A stretch of DNA of 64,000 nt from Coenobita brevimanus. Taxonomy: Eukaryota > Arthropoda > Malacostraca > Decapoda > Coenobitidae. Positions 45,705 to 60,797 of the stretch are shown here, in pieces; positions within the stretch are counted from its first letter, which is position 1, and the number at the start of each line of letters is the position of its first letter. The stretch lies in contig CM064653.1 in NCBI GenBank assembly GCA_032717465.1, positions 34,097,816-34,161,815 of the forward strand, written 5' to 3'. The translations under genes were made by a program, and so were the position numbers. The notes beneath the pieces are model-generated. The model made no database searches and was not told the origin of the DNA. It worked only from the letters and a program-made list of their open reading frames with translations.

Positions 45705-46355
45705 GCCCTTGGTGCCCTTGATAATACCACACTTTGTACTTGGGGTAGCATCCTAGCTAGGCATGATTTCCAAGTTACAAGTATCAGTACAGTATTTGGC
45801 ACAGAAAAATATCATCCAATCTTGCACACTTCACTGTTTGTTTTGCACATGCGCTGCTGTTTGGTGATAGCAGTGGTGTTTCATTATCTGTGCATGCACA
45901 ATATGGAACAAAAGGGAGACAATCACAGTTAATGTAAACATTGGTCAGTTATCTTGGTTCAAACAGCTGACTGTGCTTGTACCACATGTGCATGGGAGAC
46001 ACAATTTCCAAGTCACAAGTTTCAGTATTTCACACACAAAAAGTTATCACTTCACTTAATATCGCACACTGCACTACCTGTTAAGCATTGGCACTGTTAT
46101 TTGGAAATGGAATGAAAGGGAGGGATTCACAGCAAATATAAACACTGGGCAGCCATCTTGGCTCAAACTGCTGACTGTCGGCTTGTGCAGGAAGCACAGT
46201 GTATGCACAGGATTGTCATACACAGTCACCAGAATTACCATTATAGTGAATTCATGGTCATTTCACCATCATTATAGCAAAATTAGGTATAACTTTTAAT
46301 TCATCATTCCAGCAATTTAACACTTAGTGAACAGACGTATAGCGAGGTCTGACTG
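45705..46355 (-). mobile_element. Tigger-like 5' end with internal duplication (partial)
   Basis: The right end GTATAGCGAGGTCTGACTG is followed by TA (46356-46357), giving a terminal CAGTCAGACCTCGCTATACG on the minus strand. Inside are two diverged units of ~240 bp sharing CCAAGTxACAAGTxTCAGTA, GGGAGxCAATCACAG and CATCTTGGCTCAAAC. The same sequence in the opposite orientation is at 56923-57380. It contains no coding region. Confidence 0.65.
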
Positions 46356-46820
46356 TAAGGAAGTTGAGTGAGGATCAAGTTGATTGGATGAATTATTGTA
46401 CAGAGAACCATGTGACAAGTTTTTTTTCTTTTTTCTATTTTTTTTAGTAGACAGACTGACTGATCAATTATCTTGTAGGTTATGTGAATTGCATCTATAA
46501 AGAAATGTGCAAAATATTTTGTGCTGATGGTTGGGCATTTGAGGCAGAGCCAGGATTCTGTATGCTTGTATGGTGGGTATATGAGTGTTTGCATTGTCAG
46601 GCCATTTTCATTGGACATGCTGTTGTTACTTTTTTTTTTTTTTTTCCCTGCCTCATGGGCCCTACCTCAGTCAATCCTTAAGTGTGAAAAAGAGGTCAGG
46701 GTGGTGAAATTGATGATCATGATGATGGATATATTATTACATGTGTATACAGTACATATAGTTTATCATGAACTAGCATTTATTAACAGTAAATAAAATC
46801 TTATTTTTCTCACCGTTAAG

Positions 46821-46946
46821 GTACCGGCTAACAGTTCTTCGAGCTCTTCCTCATCTACAAAAATTGGACAATGTGGCAGTGGACTCTGAGGAGGTTCAAA
46901 AGGCTATGGTGTGTGGTATTCCCCTCCCTGCATCAGATCCATCAAG
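46821..46946 (+). CDS. CFAP410: CFAP410 (C21orf2) ortholog, internal exon c
   Basis: A 126-bp exon after acceptor CTCACCGTTAAG and before donor AG|GTAACA. With the CA of the previous exon it reads [20 protein letters not shown], then [20 protein letters not shown] and PS. The [17 protein letters not shown] stretch is the LRR C-terminal cap of the CFAP410 family (YRMTVLRTLPRLQKLDN in human), a strong identification. The exon again ends after two codon bases (AG). The C-terminal helical part of the protein should be encoded downstream, but no matching exon was found to 64000. Confidence 0.93.
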
Positions 46947-47370
46947 GTAACAGTCATATTAGTTGTAGTGTTCAAGTAATCTGAGTACAGTATTTGCTCT
47001 CTGTACTTGTTCTGTGCAGTATTAATGTTATGTTCCAGTACACTGGTGTAACCCGACATCCAGCAGTGTTGCGTGCCGGTGGGAGTGTTCGGTCACCAAG
47101 TATTTTGGACATTGAGGCAGTTTTTCCCATAAGATACTGAAGAAGAGCCAGAGATGCATTCCAAGCCAAAAGCCAAACTCTCATATACTTTACTCAGTCA
47201 ATAGAAACTGACACAGAAGCACCACAGGTAATGTCATTATCCTCATAAACCATACAATTGCTAAAAAATGAGGCACTAAACATCACACGCAGGAAGGTAA
47301 GGTGCTGGGATGTGTGGTGTTGAGATGCTTCAGGGCAACTGACAGCCAGGCAGGCAGCTGGCAGCACACC
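46947..47370. other. No recognised gene after CFAP410 exon c
   Basis: A possible exon-like stretch ending CCACAG|GTAATG at 47226 was examined; in the required phase it meets a TGA, so I do not call it. Confidence 0.4.
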
Positions 47371-47672
47371 AAGCGAGGGTGGGGGAAGGTGGGGGGATGG
47401 GGAGGGAGAAAAGCAGGGGTGGGGAAAGGTGGAGAGATTGGAGGGAGACAAGCTGGGGTGGGGGAGGGAGACAAGTGAGGATGAGGGGAGGGTGGGAGGA
47501 TGGGGAGGGAGATACGTAAGGGTGGTGGAGGGCAGGGGAGATGGGGAGGGAGACAAGCTGAGGTGGGGGAGGGCAGGGGGGATGGGAAGGGAGACAAAAA
47601 AAACAAACTCCCCCCCCCCCCAATTCTCACTGGCTCACTCACACACTCGCTCACTCACTCACTCGTGCTCGT
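47371..47672 (+). repeat. G-rich minisatellite bordering (CA)n
   Basis: Irregular repeats of GGTGGGGGA / GGATGGGGAGGGAGACAA with a ~30-40 bp period. A related G-rich block follows the second (CA)n tract at 51104-51270. Confidence 0.85.

Positions 47673-51035
<3,363 letters not shown>

Positions 51036-51103
<68 letters not shown>
51036..51103. repeat. (CA)n microsatellite at the LINE 3' end
   Basis: About 68 bp of alternating CA continuing directly from the GGTAAATAC tail of the LINE. Confidence 0.95.
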
Positions 51104-51106
<3 letters not shown>

Positions 51107-51330
51107 GAGGCATGCGGGGGTGGGGTAGGGTGGGGGATTGGAGAGGGAGACAACCAGGAGTGGGGGAAGGCAGGGGGACGGAGGGAGACATGCCTGATAA
51201 CGCTGAGTGTGGTGGGAGATGGAGGAGGGATGGGGAGGGAGAGAAGGAATGTGGGGGGGGAAAGAGAGGGGATAGAGGGAGGACAGGAGGACTGGGAATG
51301 CCTCATTTCAAACCTAGGGAGAGGTGAGCT
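51104..51330 (+). repeat. G-rich minisatellite
   Basis: GGGGTGGGGTAGGG and GGAGGGAGACA repeats like those at 47371-47600, forming the other flank of the CA/LINE locus. Confidence 0.8.
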
Positions 51331-51452
51331 GTCGGACTAGCATGGCAGTGGACATTCAAATTGTTTGGATTGTGGGAATGTTCCCCTATTTCTTGTTTTC
51401 GGTCCAGTGAAGCTCCAGTTATCGATGCACCGGGTAACGGGGTATGGGTTTA

Positions 51453-52178
51453 CACTCAACCCTCCGCTATCACGGGTTCCGCTATAGCATATCTCGCTAT
51501 CACGCCTGCATAAAAAACTACCCAAATACCTTTGTCATGCACTAAATGCCTGCTATCGTGCACCACAAATGTTCGAGTATTTCAAAAAGGCCAGGCTCCA
51601 GTGCTCCGCCCAGCCAACAAAAGCTTCACTCTGTGATTGGTTGTGTGATGTCAGCGCCAGCCGAGCGCTGATTGGCCGCCCGACCGAGTCTCCTGCCTGC
51701 TAAACCATTCAGGTGCACACCCTCAGACCGTGAACAGTGATAGCGAGAACAATAACCTTTTTTACGATATGACCATGGCCAACGTACCCACTCCCCATCC
51801 CCCTACCATCACCCAACATCATGCTGTGGCACCTGGCAGGGAAATAAAGAAGAGGAATAACCTAAGTTATGCAGATAAACTGGAAATGTGAAACTTATGG
51901 AGAATGGTTAGACCAAGCGAAGTGTGGGGAAGAAACACAACATCAATGAATCAACTGTTAGGGATATTTATAAGAATCGTGATCACATCATAAAGCATGC
52001 TCATTTTTAGATTATTATATATTAATATGTTGTACAAAAAAGGTATCTTAGGGGTAAATATTGAGGTCATGGCACCAATTAGAATTACTACCATAAGTTC
52101 TTCAATTCGGCTATCACGGTTTCGGCTATAGCGCAGCCATAGCGGGACCAGTTGGGAGTGATAGCTGAGGGTTGAGTG
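51453..52178 (+). mobile_element. Tigger/pogo-like element (726 bp), TA duplication
   Basis: Ends CACTCAACCCTCCGCTATCA and TGATAGCTGAGGGTTGAGTG are inverted (one mismatch in 20) and flanked by TA at 51451-51452 and 52179-52180. A decayed transposase N-terminus lies at about 51770-52000 (REIKKRNNLSYADKLEM, then an HTH reading HNINESTVRDIYKNRDHIIK with frame changes). The rest of the transposase is deleted. Confidence 0.88.
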
Positions 52179-52180
52179 TA

Positions 52181-52986
52181 ATTATTTTACAAATAAAATA
52201 TTTTTTGGGACAGTGCATTGAAACCAAAAATATGCAAAATCTGAGGCCCTAGGGAGTGTTCCTGCAAAGTTTCATCAAAATTGGTCCTTGCATCAAGGAC
52301 GAGTAGCTGGATAAACCTTTATACAGGCAGACCATGGTTCATTACTATATATATGTCAGGATGAATGTCATGTAGTGTGTGCAGGTTCAGAGCCCATAGA
52401 GTGTTAGTGTTTTTTTGATTATGTAGTGACACCAAGGGTATATCCCAAACACTAATCCTTTCATCAGAGTTACCGAGCTGAGGTGTGTGCACCGCTAGGG
52501 ATGTGTGAAATGTCAGGCAGCAGATTTTATTGTATATCATGCTGCCTGTTAAATCAATCTTGACTTTGCCAAGCGAAGAGAAACTTCTGTGTGTAATTGT
52601 CATGATTATTATTATTACCTGTATTCAGGAATCCCATTTATCCTAGAAGGCTGTGTCAAGAAAAGTTCTTCCAGACACTGCTGAGTTTCTGGATAATGAT
52701 ATTTAAACATGGGTTCTTTGGGTTTATGTCAAGTGGTTGTGGAAGTTTTCTATTGTGTGACTACCCAACCATTATAGTCAGTAAAAGCCTGAAGTAGCAC
52801 AGTACTTGCAACAGAAACCATGCAGTTCACACCTAAAGCAGCACAATACCAGCAACAGAAGTCATAGTACATTGTGCAGTAACACACCATTCATAACATT
52901 AAAATTTGAACTCTTACATTTCCCACAGACTGATGCTATCTTGATTGACTTCTAGCAGACAACAGAAACAATTATGAAAGATTATG
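52181..52986. other. No recognised gene
   Basis: AT-moderate sequence. Short frames only, and no terminal repeats or splice-bounded exon that fits CFAP410. Confidence 0.45.
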
Positions 52987-53409
52987 CAGTAAACTCACAG
53001 TTATCTGTTGTTGCAATATCCGGCCCAGTGTGATATCCGGCACTTCTGGCTCGGCTCTATTAAAGCAGTATCTGGCATCAAAATGGGATGTAACCAGTGG
53101 TTCTGTGCATTATATCAGCTGGCTTGTATGTGGTAGCCAACCAGTGCCTAGGAAGTCCCTGAAACATGCCAGCCAGTGAGAATGCCTGTTACATGCCAGC
53201 CAATCAGAATCCGTTGTGGGAGTGGCTCACCCAGCACGCTGAAAATACTGCCACGCTTTCATTCTCTCCCTTGGATCTCATGTAGTGAAGGTCTGTCTGT
53301 GTACCCTGCTCTTCTCACCATGTGGCTGCAAAACCCTAATGCTGTGACTAACTGTGGCAGCCTGTGTTCAATGTTGCAAAGCTCATGGCCAGTCAGTGCT
53401 CTGTTGTGA

Positions 53410-53850
53410 TCCTGAAATTACTGCTGCACAGATGCAGACCCCCCAGTGCTGTGACTAACTCTGTGGCATCCTATGCTCATTGTTGCAAAGCTTATGGCCT
53501 GTCAGTGCTCGTGTCCTAGTGTGCTGTTGTGATCCTGAAATTATGACTGCACGTGGTGCGAACCCCCAGTGTTGTCCCCAGATCTTGAAATTATGACTGC
53601 ACATGGTGCGAACCCCCAGTGTTGTGTCTCCTGATCCTGAAATTACAATTGTACATGGTGCAGACCCTTAGTGCTGTGTCTCCCTATCCTGAAATTATGA
53701 TTGCACGTGATCCAAACCTCCAGTGTTGTGTCTCCTGATCCTGAAATTACAATTGCTCCTGGTGTGAACCGCCAGTGCTGTGTCTCCTGATCCTGAAATT
53801 ATGGTTGCTCATGGTGCGAACCCCCAGTTCTTTGTCCCACATGCCTCACT
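53410..53850 (+). repeat. ~60-bp minisatellite, about seven units
   Basis: Units contain CCTGAAATTATGACTGCA, then a TGGTGCGAACCCCCAGTG motif and TTGTGTCTCCTGAT. Seven diverged copies run head to tail in the 5' leader of the Tigger element, immediately before its transposase start. Confidence 0.87.
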
Positions 53851-53903
53851 TGTGGTCCCAAAGTGCTCCATACCCCAGTGCCCACTACTGTACTTGACCC
53901 TAG

Positions 53904-55552
53904 TTGTACATGATGGCTGAGTTTGTGACCTTTGTGGCAATATCCTGGCTGCAGCAGGTCCTGCTGGCCTTGTGTATGATCCTGGTTGTTGTCTCCATGA
54001 CGCCTCCACCACCTGCCAAGAAGTGTTGCATCATTTTCTCCATGGATAAGAAGATGGAGATAATCAAGAAGATGGAGCAAGGCTGGACCACTGCAAAGTT
54101 GATGGTGCACTGTGACATGCCCTGGACCATGTTGCAGGATCTGTGAAAGAACAACACTCCATCAAGATGTTCTTGCAGGGTGAACGTGCAACTGTACAAT
54201 GGCATGAATGCAAAATGATGGCCAAGCCACGCTTTGGCAAACTCGACCAGATCTGCCTGAAATTGTTTCAACAATGGTATGCCTTCGGCATGATTGTGTG
54301 TCCCGTTGAGCTGAAGGCTGGAACCATAAAGTTCACTGAGCAGTTGGGAATTGCAAATTTTAAGGCCTCTGAAGGTTGGCTGACTTGGTTAAATCTTCAA
54401 CATGGGCTGTCTAACAAGGTTACCTATGGCGAAGTGTTGGGTGCAGACACCAAAGGAATTGATGAGTTTCTCACCGAGCTTAAAAACCAGATTGACAAAG
54501 AAGGGTTATGTCTCAGTCAGGTGTATAACGCTGATGAAACTGGTGCTGGTCTTCAGATCTGTCCCAATTGATACCTTGGCTGATGAGAAGAAGTCGTTAC
54601 CTGGTTGTAAGGCAGGCAAGCAGTGCGTGTCTGTTTGTGTTGTCAATATACCTAACTCCCATCGTCTGAAGCCTGTTGTAGTGGGGCATGCCAAACAACC
54701 ATGTTATCTCCTGAATTAACGGATAGTTCCTTAGTGATTTATGTCCACTCAGTGAAGGCTCGGCTTACAGCCAAGATCTTTAAAGATTGGTTCAACAATC
54801 ATGCTGTGAAGGAGATTATCCATTATCAAATAGAGAGGCTTGGCCTTTCCCGCTACCAAGTGAACGCCCTGCTGCTCCTTGATAGCACTCCTGCTTATTC
54901 TTTTGAGGAGTTGGTTGGAAATGGAGATTGTATTAGTGTCATGTTCTTGCCTCCTAGTTTGACCTCAGTCTTGCAGTCAATGGACCAAGGTATTATCAAG
55001 GCAATCCGGCGGCTGTACTGGAAGAAGGTTATGGAAGACCTGGTGGTTGTGCTCGTGGACAAGGAGGAGGCAGCCCAAGGCATGGACCATAGAGGGGAGA
55101 GGACTCTGGCCAGTCTCAAGTTGTATTCCCTCAAGTCTGCGATATACAGCTGGGCGCAGGCATGGAGGGAAGTCTCTGCACTCACACTTGAGAGTGGCTG
55201 GTACATGCTCCTCAAGGGTGAAGAGACCATTGCTGACTTCACTGGCTTCAAAGCCCATGACTTCGTCAGGCGCATGGAAGCAGCAGAACAGGTGACTGTG
55301 GACATCATCCATGATTGGCTGGAAGTGGACGAAGGAGACCCCGGGTACCAGACTCTGTCCAACTGGAAAATTGTGGAGTCTGTGACTGCAGGGGGCACAA
55401 AGGATGAAAGGGAAGATCATGATGATGATGATGACGTGGCAAAAACCTTGAGGCTCAAGCAGGTTCGTGATGCATTGGACGTCCTTCTCAACTACTGTGA
55501 GCATCCTAATCGGAAGCCCATCTTTACCAATGCCATGGCCATGTATATGTGA
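53904..55552 (+). pseudogene. Tigger-type transposase (HTH + DDE), frameshifted
   Basis: A hydrophobic segment (MAEFVTFVAISWLQQVLLAL) precedes MTPPPPAKKCCIIFSMDKKM and the first HTH (EIIKKMEQGWTTAKLMVHCD). The CENP-B/Tc5 second HTH is in 54143-54571 (FGKLDQICLKLFQQWYAFGM, GIANFKASEGWLTWLNLQHG). The DDE domain begins VYNADETGAGLQICPN (first Asp). The second Asp is in LLLLDSTPAYSFEELV and the third in PPSLTSVLQSMDQGIIKAIR (54701-55552). The frame changes near 54145, near 54560 and near 54705. The acidic Asp-rich C-terminus (DEREDHDDDDDVAKTL) fits the family. The Met at about 53913 or that of MTPPPP is the likely start. Confidence 0.85.
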
Positions 55553-56310
55553 CAGGGCCATGTGAATGTGGTAAAGCTGCATTTGAGAAGGATCCCCAAG
55601 CAGTCCTCCATCATGTCCATTTTCCATCCGGTGATGCTTGCCACTTCGCCACAATCCTCGACTTCTTCACATCGTCCTCTGTCACCAAAGTTTTCGACTT
55701 ACTCGTACTAGCCTCTGTCACCCCAGCCCTCTAGTTCCTTGCATCATTTACACCAGCCAGACACCACCACGGCCACTTCTTCACCTCATCCAAACACCTT
55801 AGCCATGGCATCACCTTCAGCCCCATCAACAGGTGTCTTCACCTGAGGTCTTGCCTCAGTTGGAGGCCTCGTTGGAACTCCATTTAACACTCTTTGCCAC
55901 ACTATCTATGCTGCCTACTCCAGCACCTTGATAGTGATTGAGTTTGAGGTTGTGGAGCTAGATTAATCTTTCTTGGAGCCATTTGCCACTAGACCACTTG
56001 GGATTAAGTGCACTGTGCATTACTGTACAGCACAGTGTACGACTGTATCTTCCATCGATGTGAACACTTGGTGAGTACATACAGTAGTATGCGGTGTACT
56101 GTATTACTGTACTGTGTTATTACTGCATTGTATTTTATGCGTAGTTTTCATTTTTTACTCATGGAAAAGCTTTTAGGGTAGAGGGTCAAGACAGCTAGTA
56201 ACAGTATCTGGCTTGAAGTTGAATGTTGAGCTGAACATGCAATATATGGCATTTCACTGTATTCAGCATAGGGCGTGACTGAATTACAACAGATAATTTA
56301 GAGTTTACTG

Positions 56311-56922
56311 TACCGTAGTTTTACTTTGTGACTTTATCTAGCCATCCAGAACATCCAGGCTAAATATAATCAGTAAACACCTAAAGAAACACAATATTGT
56401 ACCAGCAACGAAAATTGTATATTGTACATTAGCATAACATTCATAGCAGATAATCAGCCGAAGCACTCTTCTACAACTGTTGATTGGAAACACAGTGGCA
56501 TAGTTTCACCAGTATTTTGTGTGGGTGTGTATGTGTGTGTGTAGATGTCAGTTTAGCTGCAGTTGTTTCCATTCTGCAGGAGTTTTAACACCCAGTGGCA
56601 GGAACTCTAGCATTATCATGGTTATTTTTTTACAAAATGGCAAGAAATTTAGCAGTATTATGGAGATTTTTATGAAGTTTTGGGAGTATTGTAGAGATTT
56701 TGTACTTTTTTCTTGGAATTTTCAGGAGATATTTGTATTTACCCACATTCTAGCAGTTTATGAGAATGTGAGTAGCAGGATTTGTTGCTAAGAATTGGCA
56801 GCCTACACTGTTGAAAGGGTCCATTATGAATGGAATTTCTATTAGTTGGAATACTCTGTTGTTTAACAAAAATTTGTGGAAAAAAAAGAAGTTTTGGATA
56901 AGTGATAATGGTAGTTCAGATA
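56311..56922. other. No recognised gene
   Basis: AT-rich. (GT)-rich patch at 56519-56545, otherwise unremarkable. Confidence 0.5.
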
Positions 56923-57380
56923 TAGTCAGGCCTCACTATACATCTATACGCTGTGTGGTAAATCGCTAGAACAGTGAGCAGTTATACCCAGTTTTGCTTT
57001 AACAATGGCAAGATTTGCTTATACAGTAATTTTGGTGGCCACGTATGACTGTCTTGTGTATACACTGTACCTCCCATGCAAGCCTGCAGTTATTTGAGCC
57101 AAGATGGCTGCCTTGTCATTACAATCATTGTGATTGTCTCCCTTTCATATAATTTTTGTGCATGCAAGGCCTTTGAAACACCACCACTATTGACAGATAA
57201 CAGTGCAGGTGCATAACATAGTACAGTGTGTGATATTAAGTGAAGCAATAAATTTTTGTATGAAACACTGAAACTTATGACTTGGAAATCGTGTCTAGCA
57301 TGAATACTGCTCCTAGTGGAAAGTGTGGTGCTACTGAGGGTGCTGATAGCAAACCTAAAAGGGTAAAAAATTTTTTAGAG
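56923..57380 (+). mobile_element. Tigger-like 5' end cut by RTE copy E
   Basis: It starts TAGTCAGGCCTCACTATACA after TA (the family end is CAGTCAGACCTCGCTATACG, so the first base is mutated). It matches the element at 45705-46355 in the opposite orientation. A transposase start is visible at about 57300: MNTAPSGKCGATEGADSKPK, then RVKNFLEF. The coding sequence then ends abruptly where the RTE sequence begins. Confidence 0.7.
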
Positions 57381-60163
57381 TTTAGGTGTTAGAGGTGAAA
57401 GAGAGAGAGATTGTCCAGGTGCTTGAGGGTGCGAAAAATGGATGTATGTGGAGTAACTGAAACTAAATGGTGAGGAGAGAGTGTGAGAGAATGGGAGTAT
57501 GGATGGGGTATATGTGCAGGAGTAGGTGAGAATGAGAGGGCAAAAGAAGGAGTGTGTATTGTTGTGAGTAAAAGATGGAAGAAGAACATAAGAGAGTATG
57601 GATCAGTTGGGTCAAGGATTGTGTGGGTAAGACTGAAAGTTGGAATACAAATGTGGGGGATTGTATGCGTGTATGTGCCAACGCAAGATCGTGCAAGCAG
57701 AATGAGAAAAGAGTTCTGGACAAATGTGGAAGTGTTCATGGAAAAGTTTGGAAGGAATGAGAGAGTGTTTTTGATTGGTGATATGAATGGTAAAGTAGGG
57801 AATGTGAAGGTGGATGGAATAGTTGATGAGTGGGGTGTGCCTGCTAAGATAGATGAGAATGGCAGTGCGTTAGTGGACACTTGTGCCGGGAGGGGGTTGG
57901 TGATAGCCAATACCCTCTTCAGGCACAAAATGATCCATAGGTATACATAGCGAGTAATGAGAAGAGTGGGTGGCGAACTGAATGAAAGGAAGGCAATGAT
58001 TGATTGTGTGTGTGTGGATGAAAGGATGCGAAGATGTGTAATGGATGCAAGAACTTATAGAGGTTGGGGGAGTGGACTTTCCGACCACTACTTGGTTGTG
58101 GCCAGTATCAAGATCCAAGCAAGATGGAGAAATCGAAGAGGGGAAGGACGGGAAGAAGGAGTAGTTGCAAGGAAAGTGAAAAGGTTACAAGAGGATGAGA
58201 GAATGGCAGAATATAAGAGAGAAGTAGCGGAACAATTGGGTAAATATGAATTGGAGCAGATGGGGGATGTGGAAGGTGTGTGCAGGATATTCACAGAAGA
58301 AATATGTGCTGCATGTGATGTGGTGTGTGGGGTGAAGAGAAGAAGGATGGGGGTGCATGGAACAGCATGGTGGAATGACAAGGTGAGATAGGCTGTGGCA
58401 CAAAAGAAGAAAGCATACAATGAATGGATGAGGAATAGGGGTGTGGAAGAAGTTGAGAGGCGGAAGAGAGAGTTATATGTAGAAAGGAAGAGAGAGGTGA
58501 AAAGATTAGTAAGAGAGAGTAAGAAGAGAGTGGATGAGGAATTTGGAAGGAATTTGAGTGTAAACTGGAGTGACTGTAAGAAGATGTTCTGGAAAGAGGT
58601 GAAGAGAGTAAGACAGGGTGGAAGTGAAGTTAGCAGGGGAGTGAAAGATAAAAATGGTAGATTACTAGTGGAGAAGGGAGAAAAAGTGAGCAGATGGAGA
58701 GAACACCTTGAGGAATTGTTGAACATAGAGGATGGAAGTAATGCGAGTATAAGTGGCTGGGAAATGGCTGGGAGAAGGAGGGAGAGAAGACAGGAAGAAA
58801 TCAATAGGACAGAAGTTATGGAAGCAATGAAGAAAGTCAAATTGCGGAAAGCCCCAGGAATTGATGGAGTGTGTGGTGAAATGCTGAAGCATGGGGGAGA
58901 GATAGTAGTAGAATGGATGTGGAAGATGGGCAGATTGGCCTGGGAGGAAGGTAGAGTCCCGGAGGATTGGAAGTCAGGTATAATTAGTCCCTTGTTCAAT
59001 GGAAAAGGAGAAAAAGAAGTGTGTGGTAATCATAGGGGCATTTGTCTTCTTAGTGTAATAGGAAAAGTGTATGGTAGGTTACTTATTGACAGAGTTAGGG
59101 AAAGAACAGGGGAATTAGTTGGAGAAGAACAGGGAGGCTTTAGGAAGGGGAGAGATTGTGTGGATCAGATATTCATTCTTAGATATGTAATGGAAAAGTT
59201 TTTAGAGAAGGGAAAGAAGTTGTATGTGGCTTTCATGGGATTTGGAGAAAGCATATGATAGGGTGGATAGACAAGGATTGTGGAAAGTATTAAGAATATA
59301 TGGAGTAGATGGGAAGTTGCTGAATGCTGTGAAGAGTATGTATGATGGTGCTAAGGCTGCAGTGCATGTGGATGGTGAACTGAGTGAATTTTTCTCTTTG
59401 AAGGTTGGGTTGAAACAGGGATGTGTCATGTCTCCATGGTTGTTCAATCTGTCCATGGATGGGATAATAAAAGAGGTACAAGGTAGGGCAGTGGATGTTG
59501 GAGTGGCCTTGGTTAGAGAGGGTAGTGTTTGGAAACTCCCTGTACTGATGTTTGCAGATGATACTGTGTTATTGAGTGAAGACGAAGGGGAGCTGCAAGG
59601 CATGGTGGATGAGTTTGGGAGAGTGTGAAAGAAATGGAATCTAAAGGTGAATGTAGGAAAGAGTAAAGTGATGGTCTTTGAGAGAGGTGAAGTCAGTGAG
59701 TGTACAGTGAGGTTGGATGTTGAGGAAATGGAAAATGTGAGTACGTTTAAGTACTTGGGTAGTGTGATGAATAAGGATAGAAGTTTGGAGGGTGAAGTGC
59801 TTGAAAGGGTACAACAGGGAAGTAAGGTTGCTGGTTCCTTGAAAGCAGTGATAAGAAACAGGGAAGTGAGTATGGAAGTGAAAAAGTTACTACATGACAG
59901 TATTGTGATACCAACTCTAACGTATGGAAGTGAAGCTTGGACGTTGTTGGAAGGACACAAGTCAAGAGTGAGAGCAGTGGAAATGAGTTATTTGAGAGGA
60001 GAATGTGGAGTCACATGGAGAGATGGGTTGACAAATGAGGAAGTGAAGGATTGTTGTGGTGTGGATGTTGACGTGATAGGAAGAGGTAGGAGAAACACAT
60101 TGAGGTGGTTTGGCCATGTGGAGAGGATGGAGAGTGAGAGACTAATGAGGAGAGTGAGGATAT
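57381..60163 (+). pseudogene. RTE copy E1, endonuclease-reverse transcriptase
   Basis: 5'-truncated copy beginning at GAAAGAGAGAGATTGTCCAG within the endonuclease. Frames: 57483-57950 (VCIVVSKRWKKNIREYGSVG, IGDMNGKVGNVKVDGIV), 57957-58391, 58395-59258 (RKAPGIDGVCGEMLKHGGEI, FRKGRDCVDQIFIL), 59224-59628 (DLEKAYDRVDRQGLWKVLRI, MFADDTVLLSEDEGEL) and 59647-60165 (LRWFGHVERMESERLMRRVR). Frame changes or stops occur at about 57950, 58388, 59238 and 59627. It ends abruptly at 60163, before the RTE tail. Confidence 0.86.
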
Positions 60164-60797
60164 AGAGAATGTGAGTGCATTCAAGTACTTGGGTAGTGTG
60201 ATGAGTAAGGATGGAACATTGGGGGATGAAGTGCGTGAAAGGGTACAGCAGGGAAGGAATGTTGTTGGTACACTGAAAGCAGTGATGAGAAATAGGGAGG
60301 TGAGTATGGAAGTTAAGAAGTCACTGCATGATAGTATTGTGATCCCTACCCTGACGTTTGGAAGCGAGGCGTGGACCTTGCAAGAGGGGAACAAGTCAAG
60401 AGTGATAGCAGTGGAAATGAGTTACTTGAGAGGAGCACGTGGAGTGACATGGAGGGACAGGTTGACGAATGAAGAAGCGAAGGAACATTGTGGGGTGGAT
60501 GTGGATGTGATTGAGAAGATTAGGAGAAATACACTGAGGTGGTTTGGATATGTGGAGAGAATGGAGAATGAAAGACTGACTAAGAGGGTGTATGTAGGTG
60601 AGGTGGAGGGAGGGAGAGGAAGGGGTAGACCGAGGATGAGGTGGAGGGATGGAGTAGAGAGGTATATGAGGGAGGGGGGAGTGAGTTGGGAGGAGGGTAG
60701 TCAAATGGTGGGTGACAGAGCGACTTGGAGGTGTTTTGTCTGCGGCCACCCTTTGTGGGATTAGGGCGTCGGTGTATAGATAGATAGATAGATAAAG
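60164..60797 (+). pseudogene. RTE fragment E2 (RT C-terminus and tail)
   Basis: A second copy starts at the thumb region (MSAFKYLGSVMSKDGTLGDE) and continues in one open frame to 60764: EVSMEVKKSLHDSIVIPTLT, LRWFGYVERMENERLTKRVY, then GGHP-type end CFVCGHPLWD. The 3' tail is TAGATAGATAGATAGAT. It is diverged from E1 (for example FGYVERMENERL), so it is a separate insertion or subfamily, joined head-to-tail. Confidence 0.84.

Larger units (their letters stand above)
40205..46820 (+). other. CFAP410 intron (6.6 kb) with RTE copy D
   Basis: GT-AG intron. Apart from RTE copy D (42056-45290), a SINE fragment and the Tigger 5' end at 45705-46355, the stretches 40205-42055 and 46360-46800 show no gene. 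Small TTAA-CCCCTTAACCGCGGGC sequence at 40797 resembles a piggyBac end, but no partner was found. Confidence 0.75.
52987..56310 (+). mobile_element. Tigger-like DNA transposon, nearly complete (3.3 kb)
   Basis: The left end CAGTAAACTCACAGTTATCT and right end AGATAATTTAGAGTTTACTG (56291-56310) are imperfect inverted repeats (15-bp outer match with gaps). A TA follows the right end; the left flank reads TG, consistent with a mutated TA. Internally it holds a minisatellite in the 5' region (53410-53850), a transposase gene (53904-55552) and a ~750-bp 3' region. It is the only near-complete autonomous-type Tigger in the window. Confidence 0.83.

Noticed and set aside
47101..47226. A fourth CFAP410 exon ending at CCACAG|GTAATG
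   Set aside because: In the phase required by exon c the reading meets a TGA in each acceptor choice tried, and the peptide does not resemble the family.
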